A stretch of DNA of 64,000 nt from Eubacterium sp. (GTDB taxonomy: Bacteria > Bacillota > Clostridia > Lachnospirales > Lachnospiraceae). A model generated the notes under the pieces. That model saw only the letters and a list, made by a program, of their open reading frames with translations, ran no database searches and had not been told where the DNA came from. Of the stretch, positions 9,810 to 17,253 are shown piece after piece. The DNA lies in assembly GCA_016292095.1 (NCBI GenBank), contig JAEFAB010000053.1, positions 1-64,000 of the forward strand, in the 5' to 3' direction. A program made the position numbers and the translations under genes. How positions within the stretch are numbered: the first letter of the stretch is position 1; each line of letters starts with the position of its first letter.

Positions 9810-10643
9810 ATGATTAGAGTACTTGTAGATTCCGGAAGCAGTATTAAACAGGAAGAAAAAGAAAAATTGAATGTGGATATTCTGCCGTTAAAAATATTGA
9901 TGGGAGAAACAGAATATCTGGATGGTGTAAATCTCTCCATTGATGAGTTTTACAAGATTTTTATCGGAGAAAAAATCTTCCCGAAGACATCCCTGCCATC
10001 ATTGGAAATGGCACAGAATATGATTAAGAAATTTATTGAGATGGGAGATGAAGTGATTGTTCTTCCGATTTCATCCAAAATTTCAGGAACATATTCTTCG
10101 TTGAAGATGCTGTTTAGCGAAGAACCAAAGGTTCGTGTAATCGATACGAGAAGTGCTGTAGGGGGCATTCGAATTTTGGTGGAAGAAATTAACAAATATC
10201 GTGACAAGTCTTTGGACTTTGTGGAAAAGAAAGTTAATGAACTGATTCCGCGATTGAAGGTTATTGCAATTCCGGAGTCGTTGGAATATTTATATAAGGG
10301 TGGAAGACTTAGCAAGGCAGCTTATTTGGCCGGAAATCTGATGAATATTAAGCCGTTGATTTCACTTGACAGCATTAGCGGAGAAGTGAAACTGGTAGGA
10401 AAGGTTCGTGGCTTGAAAAAGGCAATGAAAGAGATTGTAGAGCGTCTTTACGAGACCGGACACGATCCGGAATACAAGATTGTTCCGTCCTACACGTACA
10501 ATAAAGATAATCTGGATGAATTGATTGAAATGACCGATCCGAAGTATCGGGAATATATGGGTGAATATGACAATTTAGATCCTGCACTTGCGTGCCATTG
10601 GGGACCGAATGCCTTTGGTTATATTTGGGTAGAAAATAAGTAA
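9810..10643 (+). CDS. degV: DegV family fatty-acid-binding protein
   Basis: A 277-residue cytosolic protein of the DegV/FakB family. Known members bind a fatty acid and present it to a FakA kinase for phosphorylation. Family hallmarks visible are MIRVLVDSGSS at the N-terminus, the TSLPS motif, PISSKISGTYSS, and YLYKGGRLSKAA followed by MNIKPLISL. The start at 9810 is supported by AAGAGGA 5-6 nt upstream; upstream ATG and TTG codons in frame lack an SD and would add a lysine-rich extension not typical of the family. It stands alone with its own extended -10 promoter. No FakA is in the window, so its kinase partner must be encoded elsewhere. Confidence 0.9.
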   Translation: MIRVLVDSGSSIKQEEKEKLNVDILPLKILMGETEYLDGVNLSIDEFYKIFIGEKIFPKTSLPSLEMAQNMIKKFIEMGDEVIVLPISSKISGTYSSLKMLFSEEPKVRVIDTRSAVGGIRILVEEINKYRDKSLDFVEKKVNELIPRLKVIAIPESLEYLYKGGRLSKAAYLAGNLMNIKPLISLDSISGEVKLVGKVRGLKKAMKEIVERLYETGHDPEYKIVPSYTYNKDNLDELIEMTDPKYREYMGEYDNLDPALACHWGPNAFGYIWVENK

Positions 10644-10672
10644 AAAATTCTGTTCCGATTTGTAAGATTTTG

Positions 10673-10701
10673 TTGAAAATGTGGTAGATGTGGAATAGAA
10701 T
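10673..10701 (+). promoter_or_regulatory. Sigma-A promoter for the 10739 membrane protein gene
   Basis: TTGAAA, 17-bp spacer, TAGAAT, with the start codon 38 nt downstream. Confidence 0.6.
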
Positions 10702-10738
10702 AAATATAGGTTTGTTGGTACGGAAAGGGAGATAAAAT

Positions 10739-11482
10739 ATGGGAATATTACGTAGAATTAGAAATGTAGTTTTTAGTATCATCGGATACGTTTGGATTGT
10801 GGCGACCATTGTAGGAATTGCCTATTTTGTAATTCAGAAAGATTATCTGAATGCGCTGCGAATTACATCACAGGCATTTGCCGTAGTTGGTTTTGCATTA
10901 TATGTAGCCAGAAAAATTGAGCGAAGAGGACATACCACATTTGCAATTTTTCTGATTTTCTTGGGAAGCGTATTGTTTTCCGTCGGTGCACTTGAGACTT
11001 TAGGCGTTGTATCAATGAAGGATATTGTAGAAGTCAGAAAGTTCAGTGAACTGAAAGATTTAATGGATTTTAAAACTGCCGTTTATAAAGCAGTTCCTGT
11101 TTTCTTGATGGCGTTCGGTGCATTTCTGACCATTGCACATTTTTGCTATATCAGCACTTTCAGAAGCAGATGTAATTATGAAATGTTGGCAGTATGTAAC
11201 GATTTACAGGAACGACGTTTTGACGGACCATATAAATGTCCTGTTTATGAAATTGACTTCAACGGAAAAACATATTTCCTGTCCAATGGTATTTTTATTA
11301 ACAGAAAAATCCCGAAAATCGGACAGAAGGTCCGTATAAAAATCAATTATGATGATCCGACGGAATTCCGTCTTTTGAAAAATGATCCTCGTGAAAGCGG
11401 TGGATTGATGGCATTGGGTATTGCAATGTTAGTATTCGGTGCAGTGTTTGCTTATTTGGCACAGAAATATAATTTAGTATAA
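10739..11482 (+). CDS. Multi-pass membrane protein, DUF3592-like
   Basis: A 247-residue integral membrane protein with a GGGAGAT SD. Hydrophobic segments lie at roughly residues 12-32, 40-58, 65-88 and 120-140, and a last one at the C-terminus (~222-242). Between the last two is a soluble domain (~150-218) with the pattern CPVYEIDFNGKTYFL ... KIGQKVRIKINYDDPTEFRL, resembling DUF3592-type beta domains. Function is unknown. It is monocistronic, with its own promoter and a terminator immediately after the stop. Confidence 0.75.
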   Translation: MGILRRIRNVVFSIIGYVWIVATIVGIAYFVIQKDYLNALRITSQAFAVVGFALYVARKIERRGHTTFAIFLIFLGSVLFSVGALETLGVVSMKDIVEVRKFSELKDLMDFKTAVYKAVPVFLMAFGAFLTIAHFCYISTFRSRCNYEMLAVCNDLQERRFDGPYKCPVYEIDFNGKTYFLSNGIFINRKIPKIGQKVRIKINYDDPTEFRLLKNDPRESGGLMALGIAMLVFGAVFAYLAQKYNLV

Positions 11483-11487
11483 TATTG

Positions 11488-11515
11488 AATTCTCATCAGG
11501 TAAGGAGAATTTTTT
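11488..11515 (+). terminator. Terminator of the 10739 gene
   Basis: AATTCTC / GAGAATT hairpin followed by TTTTTT. Confidence 0.65.
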
Positions 11516-11523
11516 GTTTGAAA

Positions 11524-11561
11524 GGTAAAAAAGAAGCTATGGATGAATACCATAGCTTCTT
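11524..11561 (-). terminator. Terminator for the convergent hydrolase gene
   Basis: A perfect 12-bp stem (AAGAAGCTATGG / CCATAGCTTCTT) with a 7-nt loop. Read on the minus strand it runs into TTTTTT, so it ends the transcript of the 11580-12104 gene. Confidence 0.85.
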
Positions 11562-11579
11562 TCTAAATTCTCATCTTAT

Positions 11580-12104
11580 TTAAATTACAATAATCTGGCA
11601 GGATCTCATAATCTGTAATGCCGGTTCGTGGGTTTCAGGAGTGAAACCTGCACAACAGGACGAGTCTACCGTGATTTCTACTTCAGGGAAGAATGCTTTC
11701 AACATCAGTGCGTTGGAAATAACGCTGATGTCTGTACATAAACCAATAATTTCAATGGTCAAATCATCTTCACCCAGTAATTCATAAACCATTTCCGGTA
11801 AATCACGGCTACCGAAAGTTAATTTCTCAACTGCAACGTAATTTTTGTCCTCACAAGCCTTTTTAATATCCGGATGGAGTTCCCAACCTTTGGTACCTCT
11901 GATACAGTGAGGAACCGGGAGATTTTTTCCTTCCTCGGACTCAAAATAGTCTTCGTAATGCGAGTCAATGGTAGCAATTACTTCGCCGTCAAAGTTTTCA
12001 ATTTTTTTGACTGCGTTTGGAATGATTGCAACTGCATCCGGTGTTCCCAAAGAACCGTCAATGAAGTCGTTCTGCATGTCCACTACGATTAATAATTTCT
12101 TCAT
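11580..12104 (-). CDS. Cysteine hydrolase, isochorismatase/nicotinamidase-like
   Basis: A 174-residue soluble enzyme of the isochorismatase-like superfamily. Visible features are the VVDMQNDFIDG motif (catalytic Asp), a DSH ... PHC metal-site pattern as in nicotinamidases, the catalytic Lys in VEKLTFGS, and the nucleophilic Cys in IGLCTDISV. The full Asp-Lys-Cys triad and His-containing metal site make nicotinamidase (PncA-type, nicotinamide to nicotinate for NAD salvage) the leading guess; other amide substrates remain possible. The start at 12104 follows AGGAGGA by about 7 nt, so the in-frame upstream codons are rejected. It is transcribed divergently from the methyltransferase gene. Confidence 0.85.
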   Translation of the reverse strand: MKKLLIVVDMQNDFIDGSLGTPDAVAIIPNAVKKIENFDGEVIATIDSHYEDYFESEEGKNLPVPHCIRGTKGWELHPDIKKACEDKNYVAVEKLTFGSRDLPEMVYELLGEDDLTIEIIGLCTDISVISNALMLKAFFPEVEITVDSSCCAGFTPETHEPALQIMRSCQIIVI

Positions 12105-12165
12105 AGTTTGTCCTCCTAGTCTCAATATTCAATTTTATTATCTCCGTGCAATAATAATTAATAAT

Positions 12166-12174
12166 ATAATACCA
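12166..12174 (-). promoter_or_regulatory. Extended -10 promoter for the hydrolase gene
   Basis: On the minus strand TGG is followed by TATTAT, about 60 nt upstream of the ATG. Confidence 0.4.
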
Positions 12175-12214
12175 TATTTAAGGGGAAAAGTGTTATAGAA
12201 AATAAGGCAAAATC

Positions 12215-12243
12215 TTGGAAAAATACAGGAAATGTGGTAAATT
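12215..12243 (+). promoter_or_regulatory. Promoter for the methyltransferase gene
   Basis: TTGGAA, 17-bp spacer, TAAATT, with a TGG extension before the -10. Confidence 0.45.
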
Positions 12244-12295
12244 AGTAGTCAGAGTATGATGATGAAGGAATACTTTTATAGTACAGGAGGATGAA

Positions 12296-13144
12296 ATGGA
12301 AACGGTGCAGATTGAAAAGGGAACATTGCAGGAAGAAATGGTAATTCCACTTTATAGAAAGAAAATTTGTATTGAAAAGTTCCCGACATTATTTCATGAT
12401 GAATTCGCTTTAGATTTAATCAGTCGACTGGAGTATAATGCTGAAGAAGTAGAAAAAGCAGAAAGTGGAAAAGTTCAGCAGTTTGAAACAATGGAAGCTG
12501 CTCAGAGACAAAATGATATAGAAGCAGAAATTCTGGAATATTTATCAGAACATCCGGATGCTGCGATTGTAAATATTGGTTGTGGTTTGGATCAGACAGC
12601 AGATAAGTGCGATAATGGGAGATGCATGATTTATAATCTGGACAGTCCGGACAGAATGGACTTCAGAAATGAATTGTTGCCTGAAACAGACAGAATCCGA
12701 AACCTGGATTATGACATTATGGATATGGCCTGGTTTGATGAAATCAATACGGAAAACGGAGTACTTTTCTTTGCTTCCGGCGTATTTACCTATATGATAA
12801 AGGAAGATATTAAAAAATTGTTTAATGCTATGGCATTGAGATTCCCGGGTGGAAGAATTGTTTTCGATACGATTGGAAAGACAGCGTCTAAGATGAGACT
12901 GAAAAACTGGGCGAAGGAAAACGGTGTTGAAAATATTGAAACATTGTTCAGTGTGGATGATACCCGTTGGGATATTCGACCATGGATTAAGAATACAAAA
13001 ATCAGCGAAAAGAGTTATATGAAGAAATATAGCGATATTAAAGATGATACGATTCCAAAGAGTTATCGCTTCTATGCAAAATTAGCTGATAAAACATTTA
13101 AGTTGAAAATTGTAAGATTAGATTTTTCAAATAAGAGAAACTAG
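12296..13144 (+). CDS. Class I SAM methyltransferase, TcmP/LCMT-like
   Basis: A 282-residue cytosolic protein resembling the leucine carboxyl methyltransferase / TcmP O-methyltransferase group. The SAM-binding glycine motif VNIGCGLDQTA is at ~98-108, followed by YNLDSPDRM (the acidic residue expected to contact the SAM ribose) and an FFASGVFTYM post-motif. The substrate cannot be inferred. GGAGG lies 5 nt before the ATG. It is a single gene between its own promoter and a strong terminator. In Lachnospiraceae such genes are often annotated as tetracenomycin-type methyltransferases without polyketide genes nearby, as here. Confidence 0.8.
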   Translation: METVQIEKGTLQEEMVIPLYRKKICIEKFPTLFHDEFALDLISRLEYNAEEVEKAESGKVQQFETMEAAQRQNDIEAEILEYLSEHPDAAIVNIGCGLDQTADKCDNGRCMIYNLDSPDRMDFRNELLPETDRIRNLDYDIMDMAWFDEINTENGVLFFASGVFTYMIKEDIKKLFNAMALRFPGGRIVFDTIGKTASKMRLKNWAKENGVENIETLFSVDDTRWDIRPWIKNTKISEKSYMKKYSDIKDDTIPKSYRFYAKLADKTFKLKIVRLDFSNKRN

Positions 13145-13146
13145 TG

Positions 13147-13179
13147 AAAAAGCTGTTGCAATGCAACGGCTTTTCTTTT
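13147..13179 (+). terminator. Terminator of the methyltransferase gene
   Basis: AAAAGC-GTTGC / GCAAC-GCTTTT stem with an AAT loop, followed by a T-rich tail. Confidence 0.8.
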
Positions 13180-13192
13180 GACAAGGCGAAAA

Positions 13193-13207
13193 TGAAAATA
13201 GTTTTCA
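13193..13207 (+). promoter_or_regulatory. Fur-family-like operator, upstream copy
   Basis: TGAAAAT-A-GTTTTCA, a 7-1-7 dyad with one mismatch between the arms, placed just upstream of the -35 of the metal transporter promoter. Confidence 0.5.
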
Positions 13208-13211
13208 AATC

Positions 13212-13240
13212 TTGACAAGAAAAGAGACTCTTTGTATAAT
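13212..13240 (+). promoter_or_regulatory. Sigma-A promoter of the metal ABC transporter operon
   Basis: Consensus TTGACA, 17-bp spacer, consensus TATAAT. Its perfect match implies strong expression when not repressed. Confidence 0.85.
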
Positions 13241-13241
13241 T

Positions 13242-13256
13242 TGATAATGATTTTCA
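13242..13256 (+). promoter_or_regulatory. Fur-family-like operator over the transcription start
   Basis: TGATAAT-G-ATTTTCA. It matches the 7-1-7 Fur box pattern (TGATAAT-N-ATTATCA) at 14 of 15 positions, counting the free centre, and sits directly downstream of the -10, where binding would block initiation. Which metal is sensed cannot be told from sequence. Confidence 0.65.
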
Positions 13257-13276
13257 AATTGAATGATGGAGGAACT

Positions 13277-14239
13277 ATGAGACGAGTAATTAGTTTGATT
13301 TTAACAGTGATTTTGGCATTAGGGTTGACAGCCTGCGGTGCAGGGAGTAAAAAGGATAATGGGAAGATTCATATTGTAACAACAATCTATCCGGAGTATG
13401 ATTGGGTAAGACAGGTTGTTGGCGAAAATGATGACGTTGAAATTACAATGCTTTTGGATAATGGCGTGGATTTACACAGCTATCAGCCGACAGCAGAAGA
13501 TATTATGAAAATATCCACTTGTGATTTATTTCTCTACGTAGGAGGCGAATCCGATGCATGGGTAGAAGGTGCGTTGGATGAAGCTGTGAATAAAGATATG
13601 AAAGTAATCAATCTGATGAATGCCTTGAAAGGACAGGTTAAAGAAGAAGAAGTCGTAGAAGGAATGCAGGCTGAAGAAGAGGAAGAAGGCGAAGAAGAAC
13701 CGGAATATGATGAGCATGTATGGCTTTCTTTAAAAAATGCGGAAACACTGGTGCAGAAGATTTCTGATGCATTGGTACAGGTTGATGAAAAGAATGCAGA
13801 AAAATACAAGAAAAATACGGAAGAATATCTGAGCAAATTGGAGGCTTTGGATTCCAAATTCAAAGAGACTGTTGAAAACAGTACAAAGAAAACACTTCTT
13901 TTTGCAGACAGATTCCCGTTCCGATACTTTACAGACGACTACAATTTATCTTACTATGCGGCTTTTGTAGGCTGTAGTGCTGAGACGGAAGCAAGCTTTG
14001 AAACCGTGGTGTTTCTGGCAAAGAAAGTAGACGAATTGGGGTTAAGTACTATATTGACCATTGATGGTTCCGATAAAAAGATTGCAGAGACGGTTGTGGA
14101 AAATACGAAGTCAAAGAATCAGACCATTGCTACAATGAATTCCATGCAGGGCGTGACTTCGGTAGACGTAGAAAAAGGTGTGACCTATTTGTCTATTATG
14201 GAAGACAATCTGAAAGTTTTGGAACAGGCATTAAAATAA
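13277..14239 (+). CDS. Metal ABC transporter substrate-binding lipoprotein (ZnuA/AdcA type)
   Basis: A 320-residue lipoprotein. The start at 13277 has GGAGG 5 nt upstream; the longer in-frame opening from 13232 would overlap the promoter -10 and is rejected. The lipobox LTAC is near residue 19. The fold is that of cluster A-I metal-binding proteins: IYPEYDWVRQVVG, a ligand His in DLHSYQPT, a second His in DEHVWLSL, and GCSAETEASFETV near the C-terminal lobe. A Glu-rich loop (~135-148) sits where ZnuA proteins carry a His/acidic metal-catching loop. The third ligand region reads FADRFPFRY rather than the usual His-containing motif. It probably imports zinc, manganese or iron, with the permease 16 nt downstream. 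Confidence 0.9.
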   Translation: MRRVISLILTVILALGLTACGAGSKKDNGKIHIVTTIYPEYDWVRQVVGENDDVEITMLLDNGVDLHSYQPTAEDIMKISTCDLFLYVGGESDAWVEGALDEAVNKDMKVINLMNALKGQVKEEEVVEGMQAEEEEEGEEEPEYDEHVWLSLKNAETLVQKISDALVQVDEKNAEKYKKNTEEYLSKLEALDSKFKETVENSTKKTLLFADRFPFRYFTDDYNLSYYAAFVGCSAETEASFETVVFLAKKVDELGLSTILTIDGSDKKIAETVVENTKSKNQTIATMNSMQGVTSVDVEKGVTYLSIMEDNLKVLEQALK

Positions 14240-14255
14240 AAACGGAGTAAGAATT

Positions 14256-15095
14256 ATGTTGGATACATTAGCATTTTATTTTGAATATCCTTTTGTAAGG
14301 TATGCGTTAATCGTAGGAGTTCTGATTGCGCTGTGTTCCTCTCTCCTGGGAGTAACATTGGTGCTGAAAAGATTCTCCTTTATCGGTGACGGCTTATCCC
14401 ATGTGGCATTTGGCGCCATGGCGATTTCGGCGGTAGTTGGATTGGCGGACGATATGGTACTGGTATTGCCGATTACGGTAATCTGCGCGGTGCTGTTGCT
14501 TTGGACCGGCCAGAATGCCAAAATCAAAGGAGATGCAGCGGTGGCAATGATTTCCGTTGGTGCCTTGGCAATCGGATATTTGCTGATGAATCTGTTCTCG
14601 ACATCCACCAATGTGTCCGGCGATGTATGTTCTACCTTATTTGGTTCTACATCCATTCTGACACTGAAACAATCAGAAGTGATTTTATGTATTGTCTTGT
14701 CTGTGATTGTGGTGATTTTGTTTGTTTTCTTTTATAATAGAATTTTCGCAGTAACTTTTGATGAGAATTTTTCAAAGGCAATCGGAACGAAAGTTAATTC
14801 CTTCAATTTATTGATTGCGATTATTATTGCAGTGATTATTGTGCTGGCAATGAATCTGGTAGGTTCCCTGCTGGTATCGGCATTGATTATCTTCCCGGCA
14901 CTTTCAGCAATGAGAATTTTCAAGAGTTTCTTCTCTGTAACAGTTTGTTCGGCTGTATTGTCCATTATTTGTTCCGTATCGGGAATTTTGATTTCTATTC
15001 TTTACGGAACTCCGGTGGGCTCAACGATTGTTGCAATTGATATTGTAGTATTTCTTCTGTGCAGTCTGATTGGAAAAATTGGAGGAAGAGCTTAA
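14256..15095 (+). CDS. Metal ABC transporter permease (ABC-3/ZnuB family)
   Basis: A 279-residue polytopic protein with about eight hydrophobic helices. The ABC-3 signature region LVLKRFSFIGDGLSHVAFGAM lies near residues 36-56. It directly follows the substrate-binding gene and overlaps the next lipoprotein gene by one base (TAATG). Normally an ATPase gene (znuC) sits in this operon, but none is present here or elsewhere in the window, so the permease must use an ATPase encoded elsewhere. Regulation is expected to follow the Fur-like boxes upstream. Confidence 0.9.
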   Translation: MLDTLAFYFEYPFVRYALIVGVLIALCSSLLGVTLVLKRFSFIGDGLSHVAFGAMAISAVVGLADDMVLVLPITVICAVLLLWTGQNAKIKGDAAVAMISVGALAIGYLLMNLFSTSTNVSGDVCSTLFGSTSILTLKQSEVILCIVLSVIVVILFVFFYNRIFAVTFDENFSKAIGTKVNSFNLLIAIIIAVIIVLAMNLVGSLLVSALIIFPALSAMRIFKSFFSVTVCSAVLSIICSVSGILISILYGTPVGSTIVAIDIVVFLLCSLIGKIGGRA

Positions 15096-15601
15096 TGAAG
15101 AGAAGATTGGTCAGTGTTATTTTGGGGATGGTATTTCTTTCCGGATGCGGAACGGGAAACCGTTTTGTAGATCAGGAGATTGCAAAGCAGGAGGGAGTTA
15201 CCACCCGGGAAATTACAATAGAAGAAGTTACAACAGCACCGGATATCGAGGATATTCGGGAAACTGCGGTAATTGAGGATACTATTGATTTGACAAAGAT
15301 GTCCTCCACCATGGTGTATTCCCAGGTCAATGATATCGTAATGTATCCGGATCAATATATTGGAAAAGAAATTATTATGGAAGGCGTTAATGGAATTTAC
15401 ACTGAGAGTGTTTCAGGAAAAGTATATTATTCCTGTGTGATTCAGGACGCAACTGCTTGTTGTGCCCAAGGAATCGAGTACCAACTGGCGAAAGGAAAGT
15501 ATCCGAAAGACGGAGAAAAGGTTCGTGTTAAAGGGATATTTAATGTCTACGAAGAAGGTGGATATTCTTACTGCAGGTTGGAAAAGGCTAGATTGGAATA
15601 A
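15095..15601 (+). CDS. Putative lipoprotein with OB-fold-like domain
   Basis: A 168-residue lipoprotein: MKRRLVSV signal, lipobox LSGC at about residues 14-17, an acidic Thr/Glu-rich linker to ~60, then a C-terminal domain with the alternating pattern of an OB fold (DQYIGKEIIMEG ... VKGIFNVYEEGGYSYCRLE). Its ATG overlaps the permease stop codon (TAATG), so it is translationally coupled to the metal transporter and probably helps metal uptake at the cell surface (inference from context only). The specific function is unknown. Cysteines at CCAQG could bind metal or form a disulfide. Confidence 0.75.
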   Translation: MKRRLVSVILGMVFLSGCGTGNRFVDQEIAKQEGVTTREITIEEVTTAPDIEDIRETAVIEDTIDLTKMSSTMVYSQVNDIVMYPDQYIGKEIIMEGVNGIYTESVSGKVYYSCVIQDATACCAQGIEYQLAKGKYPKDGEKVRVKGIFNVYEEGGYSYCRLEKARLE

Positions 15602-15621
15602 AATGACAAATCAAGGGGTTC

Positions 15622-15650
15622 TTGCATTATAGGAAGAATGTGTGTATACT
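15622..15650 (+). promoter_or_regulatory. Promoter for the SNF transporter leader
   Basis: TTGCAT, 17-bp spacer, TATACT. It lies before the terminator hairpin, so transcripts from it must pass that hairpin to reach the gene. Confidence 0.5.
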
Positions 15651-15680
15651 TGATTGGGTAGATGTGATAGAAATATGTCG

Positions 15681-15718
15681 AAAGAATGCCGGTGTCTACT
15701 ACACCGACATTCTTTTTT
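15681..15718 (+). terminator. Terminator or attenuator in the SNF transporter leader
   Basis: GAATG-CGGTGT / ACACCG-CATTC stem with one mismatch, a CTACT loop, then TTTTTT. It ends the upstream operon. Because a promoter lies before it, it may also attenuate the transporter gene. Confidence 0.75.
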
Positions 15719-15751
15719 CAAAATGATGATTATAAATTGTGGGAGGTTATA

Positions 15752-17140
15752 ATGAAAGAAAAGCGAAATTCGTTTTCAGGAACACTTGGCTTTATTCTTG
15801 CTGCTGCAGGAAGTGCAGTGGGATTGGGAAATATTTGGAGATTTCCTTATCTGGCAGCAAAAGATGGTGGTGGAGTGTTTTTAATTGTTTATATTATCCT
15901 CGCTTTGAGTTTTGGTTTTACACTTTTGGTATCTGAAGTGGCAATCGGAAGAAAAACAAAGCAGAGTTCGCTGACCGCTTATGGAAAGATTGATAAGCGA
16001 TTTAAGATTGTGGGATTATTTTCTGCTATTGTTCCGTTTATGATCTTGCCATATTACTGCATTATTGGTGGTTGGGTACTGAAATATACAGTTGCATTTA
16101 CTACAGGAAGAGGTATAGAGACAGCAGGTAAGGAATACTTTAGCGGATTTATTACCCAGCAATATGCACCGATTATTTTCACGGCAATTTTTATGATTGC
16201 TACTGCTTTTGTTGTGTTCCGCGGTGTTAACAAAGGAATTGAATCTATGTCAAAAATATTGATGCCGATTCTTTTCTTTTTAGTTATTGGAATCGCTATC
16301 TTTGGTGTGTTTACAAAGGACCCTGAATCCGGAAGAACCGGAGTTCAAGGATTAAAGGTCTTTCTGATTCCTGATTTTGACGGGATTACAGCAAAAGGGT
16401 TCTTTATGATTGTGATGGATGCCATGGGACAGCTCTTTTATAGTATTAGTGTTGCCATGGGTATCATGATTACATATGGTTCATATGTGAAAAAAGAAGA
16501 TAATTTGATGGGTGCGGTGAACCAGATTGAATTTTTTGATACTATTGTTGCTGTTTTGGCAGGTATCATGATTATTCCGGCAGTTTATGTTTTCATGGGA
16601 CCGCAGGGAATGACCAAGGGTCCGGGACTGATGTTTATTGCCATTCCAAAGGTCTTTGAAGAAATGGGCGCGGTTGGACAGATTGTTGGAGCATTGTTCT
16701 TTATTATGGTATTGTTTGCCGCGTTGACTAGTTCAGTTTCTGTGTTGGAAGCAGTTGTTGCCAGTCTGATGGATAAATTTAAGATTTCCAGAAGAAGAGC
16801 AACAATTATTGAAACAACCATAGCTTTAGTGATTGGAGTTATCATTTGTTTGGGATACAATCTTCTGTATTTTGAAGCAAAGCTTCCGAACACTCCGAAA
16901 GATGGCAGCGCACAGCTGTTAGACATTTTTGATTACATTTCAAACAATATTCTGATGCCATTAGTTGCCATCGGAACCTGTATTTTAATTGGATGGGTTG
17001 CTAAGCCAAAATATGTCATTGATGAAGTTACCAGAAATGGTGAACAATTTGGTAGAAGAATTCTTTACACCATTATGGTTAAAGTGATTGCGCCGATTTT
17101 ACTTGTACTTTTATTATTGGGAGCTTTTGGAATTATATAG
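15752..17140 (+). CDS. SNF/NSS family sodium-dependent transporter
   Basis: A 462-residue inner membrane protein of the neurotransmitter:sodium symporter family, with about eleven helices as in the bacterial MhsT-like subgroup. TM1 has the family hallmark AAAGSAVGLGNIWRFPYL, with the unwound Na+/substrate site. TM6 (MDAMGQLFYSISVAMG) and TM8 (LFAALTSSVSVLE) carry the sodium-site residues. The substrate is probably an amino acid, possibly aromatic or hydrophobic, but cannot be fixed from sequence. The start at 15752 has GGGAGG 6 nt upstream; the longer frame from 15686 runs through the terminator hairpin and is rejected. Transcribed alone. Confidence 0.93.
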   Translation: MKEKRNSFSGTLGFILAAAGSAVGLGNIWRFPYLAAKDGGGVFLIVYIILALSFGFTLLVSEVAIGRKTKQSSLTAYGKIDKRFKIVGLFSAIVPFMILPYYCIIGGWVLKYTVAFTTGRGIETAGKEYFSGFITQQYAPIIFTAIFMIATAFVVFRGVNKGIESMSKILMPILFFLVIGIAIFGVFTKDPESGRTGVQGLKVFLIPDFDGITAKGFFMIVMDAMGQLFYSISVAMGIMITYGSYVKKEDNLMGAVNQIEFFDTIVAVLAGIMIIPAVYVFMGPQGMTKGPGLMFIAIPKVFEEMGAVGQIVGALFFIMVLFAALTSSVSVLEAVVASLMDKFKISRRRATIIETTIALVIGVIICLGYNLLYFEAKLPNTPKDGSAQLLDIFDYISNNILMPLVAIGTCILIGWVAKPKYVIDEVTRNGEQFGRRILYTIMVKVIAPILLVLLLLGAFGII

Positions 17141-17201
17141 ACAAAATTCTCTAAAGATGTCATACTATTGTATTAGGAGACATCGTGTGAGATGTTTAAT
17201 C

Positions 17202-17235
17202 TTTACGCCTTGTTTTTACAAGGCGTAAAATTTTT
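17202..17235 (+). terminator. Terminator between the SNF transporter and proA
   Basis: Perfect TTTACGCCTTGT / ACAAGGCGTAAA stem, short T loop, followed by ATTTTT. It is only 18 nt before proA, so readthrough may matter for proA. Confidence 0.85.
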
Positions 17236-17253
17236 ATAAAGAGAGGTTTTATT

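Noticed and set aside
13232-13276. Longer start for the metal-binding lipoprotein
   Set aside because: It would begin within the promoter -10 region and destroy the signal peptide; ATG 13277 has GGAGG.
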